In this document: one piece after another, positions 48,037 to 58,734 of the stretch
Position numbering within the stretch: the stretch's first letter is position 1
Layout: every line of letters begins with the position of its first letter
From: Ziziphus jujuba
Taxonomy: Eukaryota > Streptophyta > Magnoliopsida > Rosales > Rhamnaceae
Direction: 5' to 3'
DNA: 64,000 nt
Assembly: GCF_031755915.1 (NCBI RefSeq)
Contig: NC_083380.1
Location: 13,454,001 to 13,518,000 of the forward strand
Position numbers and translations under genes: made by a program
The notes under the pieces: model-generated
The model's input: the letters and a program-made list of their open reading frames with translations, nothing else
Database searches by the model: none
Told to the model about the DNA's origin: nothing

Positions 48037-51000
48037 ATGCAACAAAGGAGAGAAGCCGAAAAGCTCAAGGAAAAAGCAAGTATGGCACCAACGGCTTCCC
48101 CATCCTTTCAAGAAGGTAAGATTGAGGTTGCTGACCAAGGTAAGGTTTCTAAGGTTCATATTGAGTGGAAAGATCAAGAAAAAGTTGAGAGAGGGGTGAG
48201 AAAAGAGAGCAAACCCGAAAGCACAAAAAATCTGGAAATTTCCGCTAATGAGAGCCAAACCGAGGAAAGAAAAAGAAAAGAAATAAAAGAGAGGAAAAAC
48301 CAGAATTTTTATTTGAGTTTAGGGGATATTCATAAGGTTATTGAGTGTAAGAAACCTTTTCTGGTCATGCTTTACAAAGAAAATTATTTTAATGATCAAA
48401 CTAACTTTGAAGAACTTGAATTGCCAAGTTCAATGATTTCTCTTTTGAAGGAATTTGGAGATGTCTTCCCAAATGAGATTCCAAGTGGACTACCACCTAT
48501 TCGAGGGATAGAACATCAAATTGACTTTGTTCCAGGGGCTGCCATACCAAATAGACCAGCTTATAGGAGCAATCCCGAAGAAACAAAGGAGCTGCAAAAA
48601 CAGGTAAGTGATTTGCTTGATAAAGGATACATTCGTGAGAGTTTAAGTCCATGTGCTGTTCCTGTTTTGTTGGTACCTAAAAAGGATGGTTCTTGGAGAA
48701 TGTGTGTTGATTGTAGGGCTATAAATAATATTACCATCAAATATAGACATCCCATTCCTAGATTAGATGATATGCTTGATGAGTTGCATGGTGCTTGCAT
48801 GTTTACAAAAATTGATCTTAGGAGTGGTTATCACCAAATTAGGATGAAAGAAGGTGATGAATGGAAAACCGCATTCAAAACTAAATATGGGCTGTATGAA
48901 TGGTTAGTTATGCCTTTTGGATTATCCAATGCACCTAGTACTTTCATGAGGCTTATGAATCATGTAATGCGTCCATTTATTGGTAAATTTGTGGTTGTTT
49001 ATTTTGATGACATTCTAATATATAGCCGAAATTTGGATGACCATGTAGATCAACTTAGGCAAGTTTTGCAAGTTCTTAGAAAGGAAAGATTATTTGCTAA
49101 CATTAAAAAATGTGAATTTTGCAAAGAAGAGCTTGTGTTTCTAGGTTTTGTAGTAAGTGCTGCAGGAATCAAAGTTGACCAAGCTAAGGTGAAAGCAATT
49201 CAAGAGTGGCCGGTTCCTACTTCTATCACCCAAGTGAGGAGCTTTCATGGCTTGGCAAGCTTTTACCGAAGATTTGTCAAGGATTTTAGTACCATAGCAG
49301 CACCATTGAATGAAGTTGTCAAGAAGAATGTTGGCTTCAAATGGGGGGAAGTACAAGAAAAATCTTTTAATTTGTTGAAAGAAAAATTGTGTAATGCACC
49401 TTTGTTAGTTTTGCCAAATTTTTCTAAGACTTTTGAAATTGAGTGTGATGCTTCGGGTGTAGGTATTGGAGCTGTTTTAATGCAAGAAGGAAGGCCCATA
49501 GCCTACTTTAGTGAAAAATTGAATGGAGCTGCCCTAAACTACCCGACTTATGACAAGGAGATGTATGCTTTGGTGAGGGCTTTGGAGATGTGGCAGCATT
49601 ATCTTATGCCAAAGGAGTTTGTGATTCATACAGATCATGAGTCTTTGAAGCATATCAAGGGTCAAGGAAAGCTCAACCGAAGGCATGCTAAGTGGATTGA
49701 GTTTATTGAAACATTTCCATATGTGATCCGCTACAAAAAAGGTAAGGAAAATGTGGTTGCCGATGCATTATCCCGAAGGTATGTGCTCTTTTCTACTTTA
49801 GATGCTAGGTTGCTTGGATTTGAACAATTGAAAGAACTTTATGAGCATGATAGTGACTTTGGAGAAATTTTTAAAACCTGTTTGAAACATGGATTTAATA
49901 AATTTTACATATTTGAGGGATATTTATTTAAGGAAAATAAACTTTGTGTGCCTAATTGTAGTATTAGGGAATTATTGGTTCGGGAAGGTCATGGGGGTGG
50001 TTTAATGGGTCATTTTGGTGTTTTAAAAACTTTATCCTTGCTGCAAGAACATTTTTATTGGCCTAACATGAGGAGATGTGTTGAGAGAATTTGTGAAAGA
50101 TGTTTGAAGTGCCGAAAAACAAAATCAACATTGAAACCGCATGGATTGTATAAGCCTTTGCCGATTCCTACCTATCCTTGGGTAGATTTGTCTATGGATT
50201 TTATTCTTGGGTTGCCTAGGTCAAGGACAGGTAAGGATTCAATATTTGTTGTAGTAGATAGGTTTTCTAAGATGGCACATTTTATTGCATGTAACAAAAC
50301 TGATGATGCATCCAATATTGCTAACTTATTTTTCAAGGAAATTGTGAGATTGCATGGAATGCCAAGAACTATTGTGTCGGATAGGGATGCTAAGTTCTTA
50401 AGCTATTTTTGGAAAACATTGTGGGCTAAATTAGGTACTAAGCTTTTATTTTCAACTACTTGTCATCCACAAACTGATGGACAAATCGAAGTAGTAAATA
50501 GAACCTTGTCTGCATTGTTGAGAGCATTAATTAGTAGAAATTTAAGGACTTGGGAAGAATGTTTGCCACATGTTGAATTTGCATATAATAGGTCTTTACA
50601 TTCAGCAACTAAATTTACTCCATTTGAAATTGTTTATGGTTTTAATCCTTTGACTCCATTAGATTTAACACCTTTGCCTTTAAGTGAGCGTGCTAATCTA
50701 GATGGAAAACAAAAAGCTGATTTTGTAAAGCAGATTCATGAGAAGACCCGAGCAAACATTGAGAGGAGGACCGAGCAATATGCAAGGGTGGCTAATCAAG
50801 GCCGAAAGTCAATAGTGTTTGAACCTGGAGATTGGGTGTGTCTGCATTTAAGGAAAGAAAGATTCCCCGAACAAAGGAAATCAAAACTCATGCCAAGGGG
50901 TGATGGACATTTCCAAGTTTTGGAGAGGATAAACGACAATGCCTACAAACTTGATCTACCGGGTGAGTATGGTGTTAGTGCCACCTTTAATGTTGCTGAT

Positions 51001-51366
51001 TTATCTCCTTTTGCTGCAGGTGATGACTTCGATTTGAGGACAAATCCTTTTCAAGAGGAGGGGAATGATGCGAATCCACCCGAGACTGCTCGACCGACAA
51101 CCCGCTGGGGTGCTGACCCAATACAAATGAAGGTGGGACCGATCACTAGGGCCCAAGCCAAGAAGTTCAAGGACAATCTTGCTGTCTTCATACAAGGAAT
51201 AAGTCATAGTCAAGAGGGGTTGGCCATATCTAAAGAACCAAGGCCTGTTTTACTCATACAAGCAATAGAAGCCGATACGGACCCGGGTGATGGTTTTGGT
51301 ACATTTTTGGAGTCCGGGAAGCATGAAATGGTTCCAATGATTTATGGGTTCAATACATATGCCTAA
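48037..51366 (+). CDS. reverse transcriptase, RNase H and integrase of the CRM-like element
   Basis: An uninterrupted 1109-residue frame in phase with gag and protease. The ATG at 48037 is only the first one after the TGA. RT spans about residues 185-345, with the active site YFDD at 322-325. RNase H has [13 protein letters not shown] near 467, [10 protein letters not shown] near 531 and VADALSRR near 574. Integrase has the zinc-binding region [12 protein letters not shown] ... CERCLKC from 651, catalytic Asp in [12 protein letters not shown] (about 738) and VSDRDAKF (about 780), and Glu in DGQIEVVNR (about 815). A GPY-type module ([20 protein letters not shown]) lies near 955. From residue 1010 the frame is encoded by the 3' LTR and contains [18 protein letters not shown]. 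There is no canonical chromodomain. It acts in the particle and nucleus to copy and insert the element. Confidence 0.93.
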   Translation: MQQRREAEKLKEKASMAPTASPSFQEGKIEVADQGKVSKVHIEWKDQEKVERGVRKESKPESTKNLEISANESQTEERKRKEIKERKNQNFYLSLGDIHKVIECKKPFLVMLYKENYFNDQTNFEELELPSSMISLLKEFGDVFPNEIPSGLPPIRGIEHQIDFVPGAAIPNRPAYRSNPEETKELQKQVSDLLDKGYIRESLSPCAVPVLLVPKKDGSWRMCVDCRAINNITIKYRHPIPRLDDMLDELHGACMFTKIDLRSGYHQIRMKEGDEWKTAFKTKYGLYEWLVMPFGLSNAPSTFMRLMNHVMRPFIGKFVVVYFDDILIYSRNLDDHVDQLRQVLQVLRKERLFANIKKCEFCKEELVFLGFVVSAAGIKVDQAKVKAIQEWPVPTSITQVRSFHGLASFYRRFVKDFSTIAAPLNEVVKKNVGFKWGEVQEKSFNLLKEKLCNAPLLVLPNFSKTFEIECDASGVGIGAVLMQEGRPIAYFSEKLNGAALNYPTYDKEMYALVRALEMWQHYLMPKEFVIHTDHESLKHIKGQGKLNRRHAKWIEFIETFPYVIRYKKGKENVVADALSRRYVLFSTLDARLLGFEQLKELYEHDSDFGEIFKTCLKHGFNKFYIFEGYLFKENKLCVPNCSIRELLVREGHGGGLMGHFGVLKTLSLLQEHFYWPNMRRCVERICERCLKCRKTKSTLKPHGLYKPLPIPTYPWVDLSMDFILGLPRSRTGKDSIFVVVDRFSKMAHFIACNKTDDASNIANLFFKEIVRLHGMPRTIVSDRDAKFLSYFWKTLWAKLGTKLLFSTTCHPQTDGQIEVVNRTLSALLRALISRNLRTWEECLPHVEFAYNRSLHSATKFTPFEIVYGFNPLTPLDLTPLPLSERANLDGKQKADFVKQIHEKTRANIERRTEQYARVANQGRKSIVFEPGDWVCLHLRKERFPEQRKSKLMPRGDGHFQVLERINDNAYKLDLPGEYGVSATFNVADLSPFAAGDDFDLRTNPFQEEGNDANPPETARPTTRWGADPIQMKVGPITRAQAKKFKDNLAVFIQGISHSQEGLAISKEPRPVLLIQAIEADTDPGDGFGTFLESGKHEMVPMIYGFNTYA
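51053..51065 (+). promoter_or_regulatory. polypurine tract of the CRM-like element
   Basis: AAGAGGAGGGGAA directly before the 3' LTR. It lies inside the pol frame and is translated as part of QEEGN, so it is under both priming and coding constraint. Confidence 0.85.
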
Positions 51367-52211
51367 GAGGTCATGGAATCAAGTTAAAGCAGCCTCAAAT
51401 GCAATCAAAAAGGGCTTGTACGGACAGCATCAACAATTTGGCCGAATTTGCTGTATTGCTTGCTGGCTTTACTGTATTTTACTGTATTAGCCTTTTCTTA
51501 TTTTTCCAAGCATGGGCAACGTGTGGGACTTCATATTCAGCTTATTTGGCATCCTAAAAAGCATCTAGAAGATGATTTGGAGCTCAAAGAGGTCAAAGAT
51601 TGGTCAAAGTCAAATTAGTCAAAAAATCTAGTATTATAGTTTCCTAATTTTATTCTACTTTTTGTTTTAGGAAACTACCATTACTTTTTAGTTTTTATTT
51701 ATTTATTTTCTGGACAAATAAGTTTAGGAAAGTTATTATTTTATTATTTTCATTGTAAATTAATTAATTCCTAATTCAGAATAAAGGAATTAATTAATCA
51801 AATTTAGTTTAGGAAACTTAGTTTAGGACATATTAGAATTCGGTCAAGTTTCCTAATTCCTATAGGAGTCCGGTTTTGAATTATTTTTTAGGGTTTATTT
51901 TGTTTCTTTCAAGCCTATTTAAAGGCTTATTTTTCAATAATAATACAACTTTGATTTGATTAAAAAAATACTTGTGAGATTAATTATCTCTTTGTTCTTT
52001 GAGAACACCTAAAACACCATTAGAGAATTGGTTGTTTTAGCTTGACTTATCAATAGGTTTTCCATCCCCTATTGTGGCGTCTACATTATACCAAGGTTTC
52101 TAACCACAGGTTGGTTAGGGGTTGAGGTCCATTCCATTAGAACTTGAACTTAATTAAGATCCGGGCTAATATAATATGGGTTTAGGAGCAGGTCATCCTA
52201 GGTTCGTATCA
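51066..52211 (+). repeat. 3' LTR of the CRM-like element
   Basis: 1146 bp, near-identical to 43937-45082. Its first 301 bases carry the end of pol (stop TAA at 51364-51366). Confidence 0.95.
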
Positions 52212-52848
52212 TCTGGTGTATGGTGTATGGACACGTGGTAGCGCGCGGTTATTATGTGGTTTAGCGCGTGGTTATTACTTCACCCGTGAGTTGCCATTGG
52301 ACCGTGGGCAGGCAAGGTTATTGTTGTGCACAGCCGCCCCCTTCCTTGGCCGGGTGATGGTTTCAGCAGCGGTACTGTTGGGACGCCGAAGTGCCGTTGC
52401 AGGTTTCTCTCTTTAACCCCCCACCAGTCGGTGCTCGGGACGCTGGGTATCGGAGGGCATCACCGGTATATGGTGTGGTGTGTCGGTGTAAATTGTAAAT
52501 AATGTTTTAAAGCCCAAAGGTGTTCTAAAATTATTTATTATAATTTATTGCAGTTTATTTATATTTGGGGTATTTATTTATTTATTTGTTGTTTATTAAA
52601 TTATTTGGTCCCTTGGTTTTCGGGGAGTACGTACATCGGGTTTTGTGAAAATGTTTTTAAAAGGGGAACATTTTCAACGGAGTGAATAGTGAGGGTTTTG
52701 AGAGAAAGTATTACTTCAATTGTTTATTTATTTATTTATTTAATTGTTCGGTACTTGTTAATTAAATTCCTTTATTTTTATATTATTATTATTAAAGGTG
52801 TTCAGTAGTTAGGGTCACTCACTGAGATGATTAGCATCTCACACTCTT
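52212..52848 (+). mobile_element. L1 LTR (copy H), part 2, 3' truncated
   Basis: Resumes L1 at TCTGGTGTATGG, contains the GC-rich block (52245-52490) and the inverted repeat TGAGATGATTAGCATCTCA (52824-52842), then breaks off at ACACTCTTAA. The next base belongs to the middle of another L1 LTR. Confidence 0.8.
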
Positions 52849-55447
52849 AAAATCTTCAAACCCCGATCTCTCCGCCGTCCGGCCTCTATTTGCCTCACCG
52901 CCGGTCCCGTTGGAATCCTCTCCCCTTGATCTACAAAACCGCCAAAAATCTCAGCCAACGGCCACCGCATGCGCCGCCGCCGGCGACAGTTGCCGGTGAC
53001 CGCAGCAGCTCGCCGGAAGTCACTGTTCCAGGGAGTACCCAGTTGCACCGCCGGTCCCTGTCCACTGATTCCAACCCCCTGAATCTAAATCCGGCATCCT
53101 TTTCTGCCAATTCGGGACGGTTTGGAAGAATTGAGGAATCGAATCCCGAAAGCTTTCCGGCGAGATTCCGGCCACCTCGGGTCCGATCTCCGGGAAGTAA
53201 GACCAAATTCGTGATCCTCATCACTCAAACTTCGATTCGGTATATTATTCGTAATTTTTAGTTGTCGTTTGTGTTCGTTCCCCGAGTACCCATTTGGGAG
53301 TTATCCGATTAAAATATTAATATATTTGGTTGGTGTACTGTGGATGTTTTAGGTGCGCGTACGAGTAGTGGAGTTGATCCTGCGGAGGCTCTTAGCTGAT
53401 TTATGCGCTTAAGGTGAGTGACCCACCTTTAAAAATATTTTGGGGCAATTAATTATGTTTAATTGGTGTTTCATTGGTATTTGAATTATGCTCATGTGGT
53501 GCGATTTAATTATTATTTTATCGTGATTTAATTTTAATTATTATGCATGAGGAAAGTATATTTCAGTAATAATCGTAAGTGGTTTTAAGTATTATTTTTT
53601 GGGCATAATTGGTTTAAATATTTTATGAAAATATTTGTTTAAATTGGTGGTTTAATTCTATAATTATGCTCACGGTATTTTATTTGTTGAACCTCGTATT
53701 ACGAGAAAAATTATTGTTTTATTGGTTATCGATGTTTCCATACCAGGTTGTTAAATGAAAATATGTGGGATGGTAAATGTGAAAATTGGTATATTTCCCA
53801 CGGTAATTTTGGAAAAACGGTACGGTTGATTTAATAATTATTTTTAGACGCATTCATTAGGGATGTCAATTTGCCCTACCCATCCCCAAAACCGCGGTGC
53901 ACCGCCCCTAACGGGGCGGGCTCGGGGCAAATGCCTAAAAAACGAGTCGGGGACGGGCCGGGGACGGGGAATATAACCCCGCCCCGATATATATATATAT
54001 ATTTATTTATTTATTATTTTTTTTTTATAAAATTTTATTTATGTAAAATCATTTTCTTATTTGTTTTTATTTTTTTTTTAAATATGTATTTTATTATAAT
54101 TGTAAATTTGTTCCTTGATGTATTTTATTATATTTTTATTGCATTGTAGTCATTTTCTTTATATTTTAATCATAAAATAATTTTTTTATATAAATTTTTT
54201 AAAAAAATATCAATTAAAAAACAAAATGGGGAAAACCGTCCCACCCCGTCCCTGCCCCGCAAAATCCCCGATCCCGCCCCGCACCTAAAGAAACGGGGAT
54301 GGGATGTAAAATTCCCTGCGGGGACGGGGACGGGATTTGGAAAAACCGGCCCCGCCCCGCCCCATTAACATCCCTAGCATTCATACAGTATTGGTGTTCT
54401 GGTGTATGTATATGGTTAGCGCGCAAGTATTATGTCTCCCGTGGTTGCCATTGGACCGTGGGCAGGCAAGTTTGATATTGGACACAGCCGCCCCCCTCCT
54501 TGGCCGGGTGATGGTTTCAGCAGCGGTACTGTCGGGACGCCGAAGTGCCGTTGCAGGTTTCTCTCTTTAACCCCCCACCAGTCGATGCTCGGGACGCTGG
54601 GTATCGGAGGGCATCACCGGTATATGGTGTGGTGCATCGATGTAAATTGCAAATAATGTTTTAAACCCCAAAGGTGTTCTAAAATTATTTATTATAATTT
54701 ATTGCAGTTTATTTATATTTGGGGTATTTATTTATTTATTTGTTGTTTATTAAATTATTTGGTCCCTTGGTTTTCGGGGAGTACGTACATCGGGTTTTGT
54801 GAAAATGTTTTTAAAACGGGAACATTTCCAACGGAGTGAATAGTGAGGGTTTTGAGATAAAGTATTACTTCAATTGTTTATTTATTTATTTATTTATTTA
54901 ATTGTTCGGTACTGGTTAATTAAATTCCTTTATTTTTATAATATTATTATTAAAGGTGTTCAGTAGTTAGGGTCACTCACTGAGATGATTAGTATCTCAC
55001 ACTCTTAAATTCCGTTCCCCTAGGTCCAGGTTGGAGACGTTGATTGTCCGGGGCGAGTCCAACGTCTCAGTTCGTTGCCGAAGGTTCAAGAAGTTTTTCT
55101 TCCCTTTTTTCCTCTCTGTCTTGTATTGCTTCCTTATCTGTCATTTTATTAATTCCACATTTGTTGTATAATGCTCTATATACTGTATTGGACGTGTAGT
55201 TGTTCTTTATTGCACTGAGTTGCTGTTATCTTTCGAAGTGCTGAAATTTATGGAATCATTTTGTAGTATTGTGGGAGGAATAAGGGGATGTTTTTTAGAA
55301 GTGTGTTTTTCAGTGCAGGTAATTTGTGGTAAGTAAATCCCTTAAGGGAGATTCTGCCGGATTTTCCATTGGAGGGTCCAGTAGGGTTTCCCTGAGATCA
55401 GGGCTTTTCTAGGGTTCCGGGGAAGGAATTCTGGACGGGTCCTGACA
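52849..55447 (+). mobile_element. L1 LTR (copy I), 5' truncated, carrying a hAT-type MITE
   Basis: Starts inside the CCGG-rich island (AATCTTCAAACCCCGATCTC, compare 2968) and runs to GGACGGGTCCTGACA at 55447. A 519-bp MITE interrupts it at 53858-54376. There is no left end and so no target duplication; the right flank is GTTAG. The region 55448-55492 between this and copy J is unique sequence without a recognised gene. Confidence 0.85.
53858..54376. mobile_element. hAT-type MITE, 519 bp, TSD GCATTCAT
   Basis: Terminal inverted repeats TAGGGATGTCAAT and (reverse complement of the right end) TAGGGATGTTAAT, flanked by the 8-bp duplication GCATTCAT (53850-53857 and 54377-54384). The ends are rich in GGGGCGGGG/GGGGACGGGG runs; the middle is AT-rich. 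There is no transposase, so it would be mobilised in trans. Confidence 0.93.
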
Positions 55448-55492
55448 GTTAGTCTAGTCATTCCCTTTAGGCTTTAAACCCCACCCACCACT

Positions 55493-57526
55493 TGTAACAC
55501 CCCGACCCAAATCACATCGGAATTCGTGCACGTTGATCGAGGTTGACCGTTGACCGAGTGGGTCAAAAGATGACTTTTTGTTCTAGTTGAAGTTTCTAGT
55601 TGACTAGGGTACCGTGGCGAAGTGCATGATGCCCCGAGTTCATAGACTAGTAGCACATAAAAAACGGAGCTACGGTTTGAAAGTTATGAGCAAAACAAGT
55701 TGAGGTGCAAACTATCCAAAAGGTGTCGGGAGTTGACTTTTTGTTGTTGTGTAATTTTGTTTTGACTCTTGTATGGTTGTAAAGTACTCGTCGATACGAG
55801 TTCATAGACTAGCGGCACGCTTAAATTGGACATCTGGTTAAAAAGTTATGGACGTTTGAAGTTCGCCGGATACCGTAATATTTTATTATATCTGGCTTAA
55901 ATGCACAGTAACGCCACCTGTCATCACCTTATTGGTCCACGTGGATGAACAGTGTCACCCACAATGGCTTTTATTTGGCAAAAAAGTCGGGGAAGAGAGA
56001 GAAAGAGAGAGAGAGAGAAAACGATCGGCCGCCGGAATCGTCCAAATTTCCGGCCGACCCTTGCTAGACATGCGGGCTCGGGGCAAATGCCTAAAAAACA
56101 AGTCGGGGACGGGCCGGGGACAGGGAATAATAACCCCGCCCCGAACCCGCCTTGATATATATATATATTTATTTATTATTTTTTTTTATAAAATTTTATT
56201 TACGTAAAATCATTTTCTTACGTAAAATATTTTTATTGCATTGTAGTCATTTTCTTTATATCATAAAATAAATTTTTTATATAAATTTTTTAAAAAAATA
56301 TCAATTAAAAAACAAAATGGGGAAAACCGTCCCGCCCCGTCCCCGCCCCGCAAAATCCCCGATCCCGCCCCGCACCTAAAGAAACGGGGAAAATCACGGG
56401 GATGGGATGTAAAATTCCCTGCGGGGACGGGGATGGGATTTTGAAAAATCGGCCCCGCCCCGCCCCATTGACATCCCTAGCATTCATACAGTATTGGTGT
56501 TCTGGTGTATGTATATGGTTAGCGCGCAAGTATTATGTCTCCCGTGGTTGCCTTTGGACCGTGGGCAGGCAAGTTTGATATTGGACACAGCCGCCCCCCT
56601 CCTTGTCCGGGATGACGGTTTCAGCAGCGGTACTGTCGGGACGCCGAAGTGCCGTTTGCAAGTTTCTCTCTTTAATCTCCCCGCCAGTCGGTGCTCAGGA
56701 TGCTAGGTATCGGAGGGCATCACCGGTATATGGTGTGGTGTGTCAAGTGTAATTTTCAGATAAAGTTTTAAACCCCAAAAGTGTTCAAAAATTATTTATT
56801 ATGATTTATTACATTTTAACTATATTTGGGGTATTTATTTATTTATTGTTGATTAAACTGTTTGATCCCTTGATTTTCAGGAAATACGAATATCGGGTTT
56901 TGTGAAAATGTTTTAAAAAGAGAATATTTCCAACGGAGTGATTAGTGAGAGTTTTGAAAGAAATTATTATTTTCAACTGTTATTATTTGCCGGTATTACT
57001 TAATTTCACTTATTTGTTATATTATTATTGGTAATATTAAAGGTGTTCAGTAGCTAGGGTCACTCATTGAGATGATTAGCATCTCACGTTTTTAAGTTCC
57101 GTTCCCTTAGGTGCAAGAGGTGGTAGACGTTCTTCCGGGGCGAACCAATTCTCCCCCGCTATCGTGTTTCGAGAAGTACTTTTATACTCGTTCATTTCAG
57201 TTGTATTATTTCTTTCATCTTTGTTGTATTTTCTATTGAATAGCACTTCATGAAGCTCTGTATACTATTTGGACACCTATGTTTTATTTATGCACTGGGT
57301 TGCTGTTATTGTTGTGAAATGCTGTAAATTTGTGGAATCAATTTATAGTTTTGTGGGAGGTATAAGGGGATGAATATAGAAGTGTGTTTTCAGTGCAGGT
57401 AATTTTTGGTAAGTCCTACCCTTAAGGGAGGTGCTGCCAGATTTTCCGTTGGAAGGTTCGGTGGTATTTCTCTGTGATCAGGGCTTGTCTATGGTTCCGG
57501 AGAGGAATTCTGGACGGGTCCTGACA
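55493..57526 (+). mobile_element. solo LTR, L1 copy J, internally deleted, TSD CCACT
   Basis: Starts TGTAACACCCCGACCC and ends GGGTCCTGACA, flanked by CCACT (55488-55492 and 57527-57531). It is 2034 bp because about 1.3 kb of LTR, from the start of the CCGG-rich island to the MITE insertion site, is missing together with the 5' end of the MITE. Confidence 0.93.
56072..56479. mobile_element. 5'-truncated copy of the same hAT-type MITE
   Basis: Matches the inner and right part of 53858-54376 and ends in ACATCCCTA followed by GCATTCAT, the same insertion site in the LTR. The left junction reads GACATGCGGGCTCGGGGC. CGGGCT occurs at the corresponding points of both the LTR (ACACGGGCTGG) and the MITE (GGCGGGCTCGG), so the deletion used this short homology. 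Confidence 0.88.
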
Positions 57527-57591
57527 CCACTGCCCAGTAAAAGAAACTCTTGAAGCTCCAACTCCAAGCAATAGTGTACTACAAATTAAAT

Positions 57592-57804
57592 TTATATAAT
57601 TCCCAAATCTACACTTTGTTGTAAAATTGAGTATATTCTTACAATTAATTCTGCACAGTATATGGATACAATCTGTGTAATTTTTGCAAGATAAGAGCAA
57701 ATATTAAAGGATATCATGCAAAAAGCTTGTATCATATGCTCATCGAAGCACAATATGGAAGCAACATCCCCAGGACTAAAAGAATAATTTGGTGCAGACC
57801 ACAC
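57592..57804 (-). pseudogene. PPP-family (PP4/PP6-like) phosphatase catalytic subunit fragment
   Basis: The minus strand has an acceptor (TTTTTTACAG) followed by an exon starting VWSAPNYSFSPGDVASILCF. This matches the C-terminal region of PP2A/PP4/PP6 catalytic subunits, where VWSAPNYCYRCGNVASIL is usual. The CYRCG segment is changed to SFSPG, and the downstream residues soon lose similarity. No other exon was recognised nearby; the sequence to the right (to 58041) is AT-rich. I take it as a fragment or decayed copy. Confidence 0.6.
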
Positions 57805-58208
57805 CTGTAAAAAATTGAGAATTAGAGCACTCAATACACATATTAAAATCGTAGTCTTACAGTTATGAAGCCTGTCTTTCAAACATGTACTTAGGGCCTT
57901 CTAGAACATGTTTTACATATCAGTCATCTAAAACCTGCAAATCCCATTATTACATGATATTTACCAGAATCAAAAAGGTCATTATTGAAAATACCCAAAA
58001 AATAAAAAAAATAAAAAAGTAAAAAAATAATTTTTGTGTTTTGTGAAGTTCCACATCCGTTGTAAAGGGGAACGAAACACTCCTTTTAAGTGGGTGTGGA
58101 TATCTTTCTCTTGAGAGGCCTTTTAAAATCTTGAGAGCTGGATTCTAAGAGGATTCCCTAGGTCCAGAGAGGACAATATCTCATACGGGTGGTTTAGGCT
58201 GTCACAGA

Positions 58209-58220
58209 TGGTATCAGAGC
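58209..58220 (+). promoter_or_regulatory. primer-binding site of the TRIM element
   Basis: TGGTATCAGAGC begins two bases after the LTR end, the initiator-Met tRNA type. Confidence 0.85.
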
Positions 58221-58294
58221 CGGATTCAAATCGGTATGCCAGCGAGGAAGGTTGGGTTGTAAGAAGGGAATACCTTGGGGGCTGAGTTGTAAGA

Positions 58295-58700
58295 GGATTC
58301 CCCAGACCCCAAAGAGAAGAGGACAATATCTCATAGCCGGATTCGGATCGGTGTGCCAGCGAGGATGCTGGACTCCAAGGGGAGACCTGGTGTGCCAGTG
58401 AGGATGCTGGACCCCAAGGGGAGACCTTGAGGGCTGGGTTGTAAGAGGATTCCCCAGACCCCAAAGAGAAGAGGACAATATCTGATAACCGGATTCGGAT
58501 CGATGTGCCAGCGAGGACGCTGGACCCCAAATGGAGACCTTTAGGGCTGGGTTGTAAGAGGATTCCCCAGACCCCAAAGAGAAAAGGGAAATATCTCATA
58601 GCCGGATTCGAATCGGTGTGCCAGTGAGGATGCTGGACCCCAAAAGGAGACCTTGAGGGATGGGCTGTAAAAGGATTCCCCAGACCCCAAAAATAAGAGG
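58295..58700 (+). repeat. tandem array, 113-bp unit
   Basis: GGATTCCCCAGACCCC starts at 58295, 58447, 58560 and 58673: spacings 152, 113 and 113. The 152-bp interval holds an extra copy of a 39-bp piece (GTGTGCCAGTGAGGATGCTG and following bases). Each unit joins an LTR-end piece (GAGGACAATATCTCATA) to an internal piece (GCCGGATTCGGATCGGTGTG). The open minus-strand frame over the array follows from its repetition. Confidence 0.85.
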
Positions 58701-58734
58701 ACAATATCTCATGCGGATGGTCTGAGCTGTCACA

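Larger units (their letters stand above)
43937..52211 (+). mobile_element. young CRM-like Ty3/gypsy element, full length, TSD TCTGG
   Basis: 8275 bp: 5' LTR 43937-45082, PBS 45085-45096, A-rich leader, gag-pol frame 46270-51366, PPT 51053-51065, 3' LTR 51066-52211. It is flanked by TCTGG (43932-43936 and 52212-52216). Both LTRs are 1146 bp; I found five mismatches by eye, so the insertion is recent. Domain order is that of a chromovirus without a canonical chromodomain, and pol runs into the 3' LTR, which fits the CRM clade. The clade is my inference. Two in-frame stops make this copy defective. Confidence 0.92.
58042..58734 (+). mobile_element. TRIM-type element with amplified internal units
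   Basis: A short left LTR of 165 bp (58042-58206) runs from TGTGAAGTTCCACATCCG to GGCTGTCACA. A PBS follows at 58209, then an internal tandem array, and the right end repeats the last part of the LTR (GACAATATCTC ... CTGTCACA, ending 58734). GTTT flanks both sides (58038-58041 and 58735-58738). Layout and sequence resemble the widespread plant TRIM family with TGTGAGATCCCACATCGG termini. It has no coding capacity. Confidence 0.75.

Noticed and set aside
53871..54426. Open frames over the GGGGCGGGG-rich ends of the MITE
   Set aside because: They fall within a non-coding MITE with clear terminal inverted repeats and target duplication.
58295..58700. Possible CRISPR-like direct repeats
   Set aside because: Units are contiguous 113-bp tandem copies without unique spacers, in a plant TRIM element.
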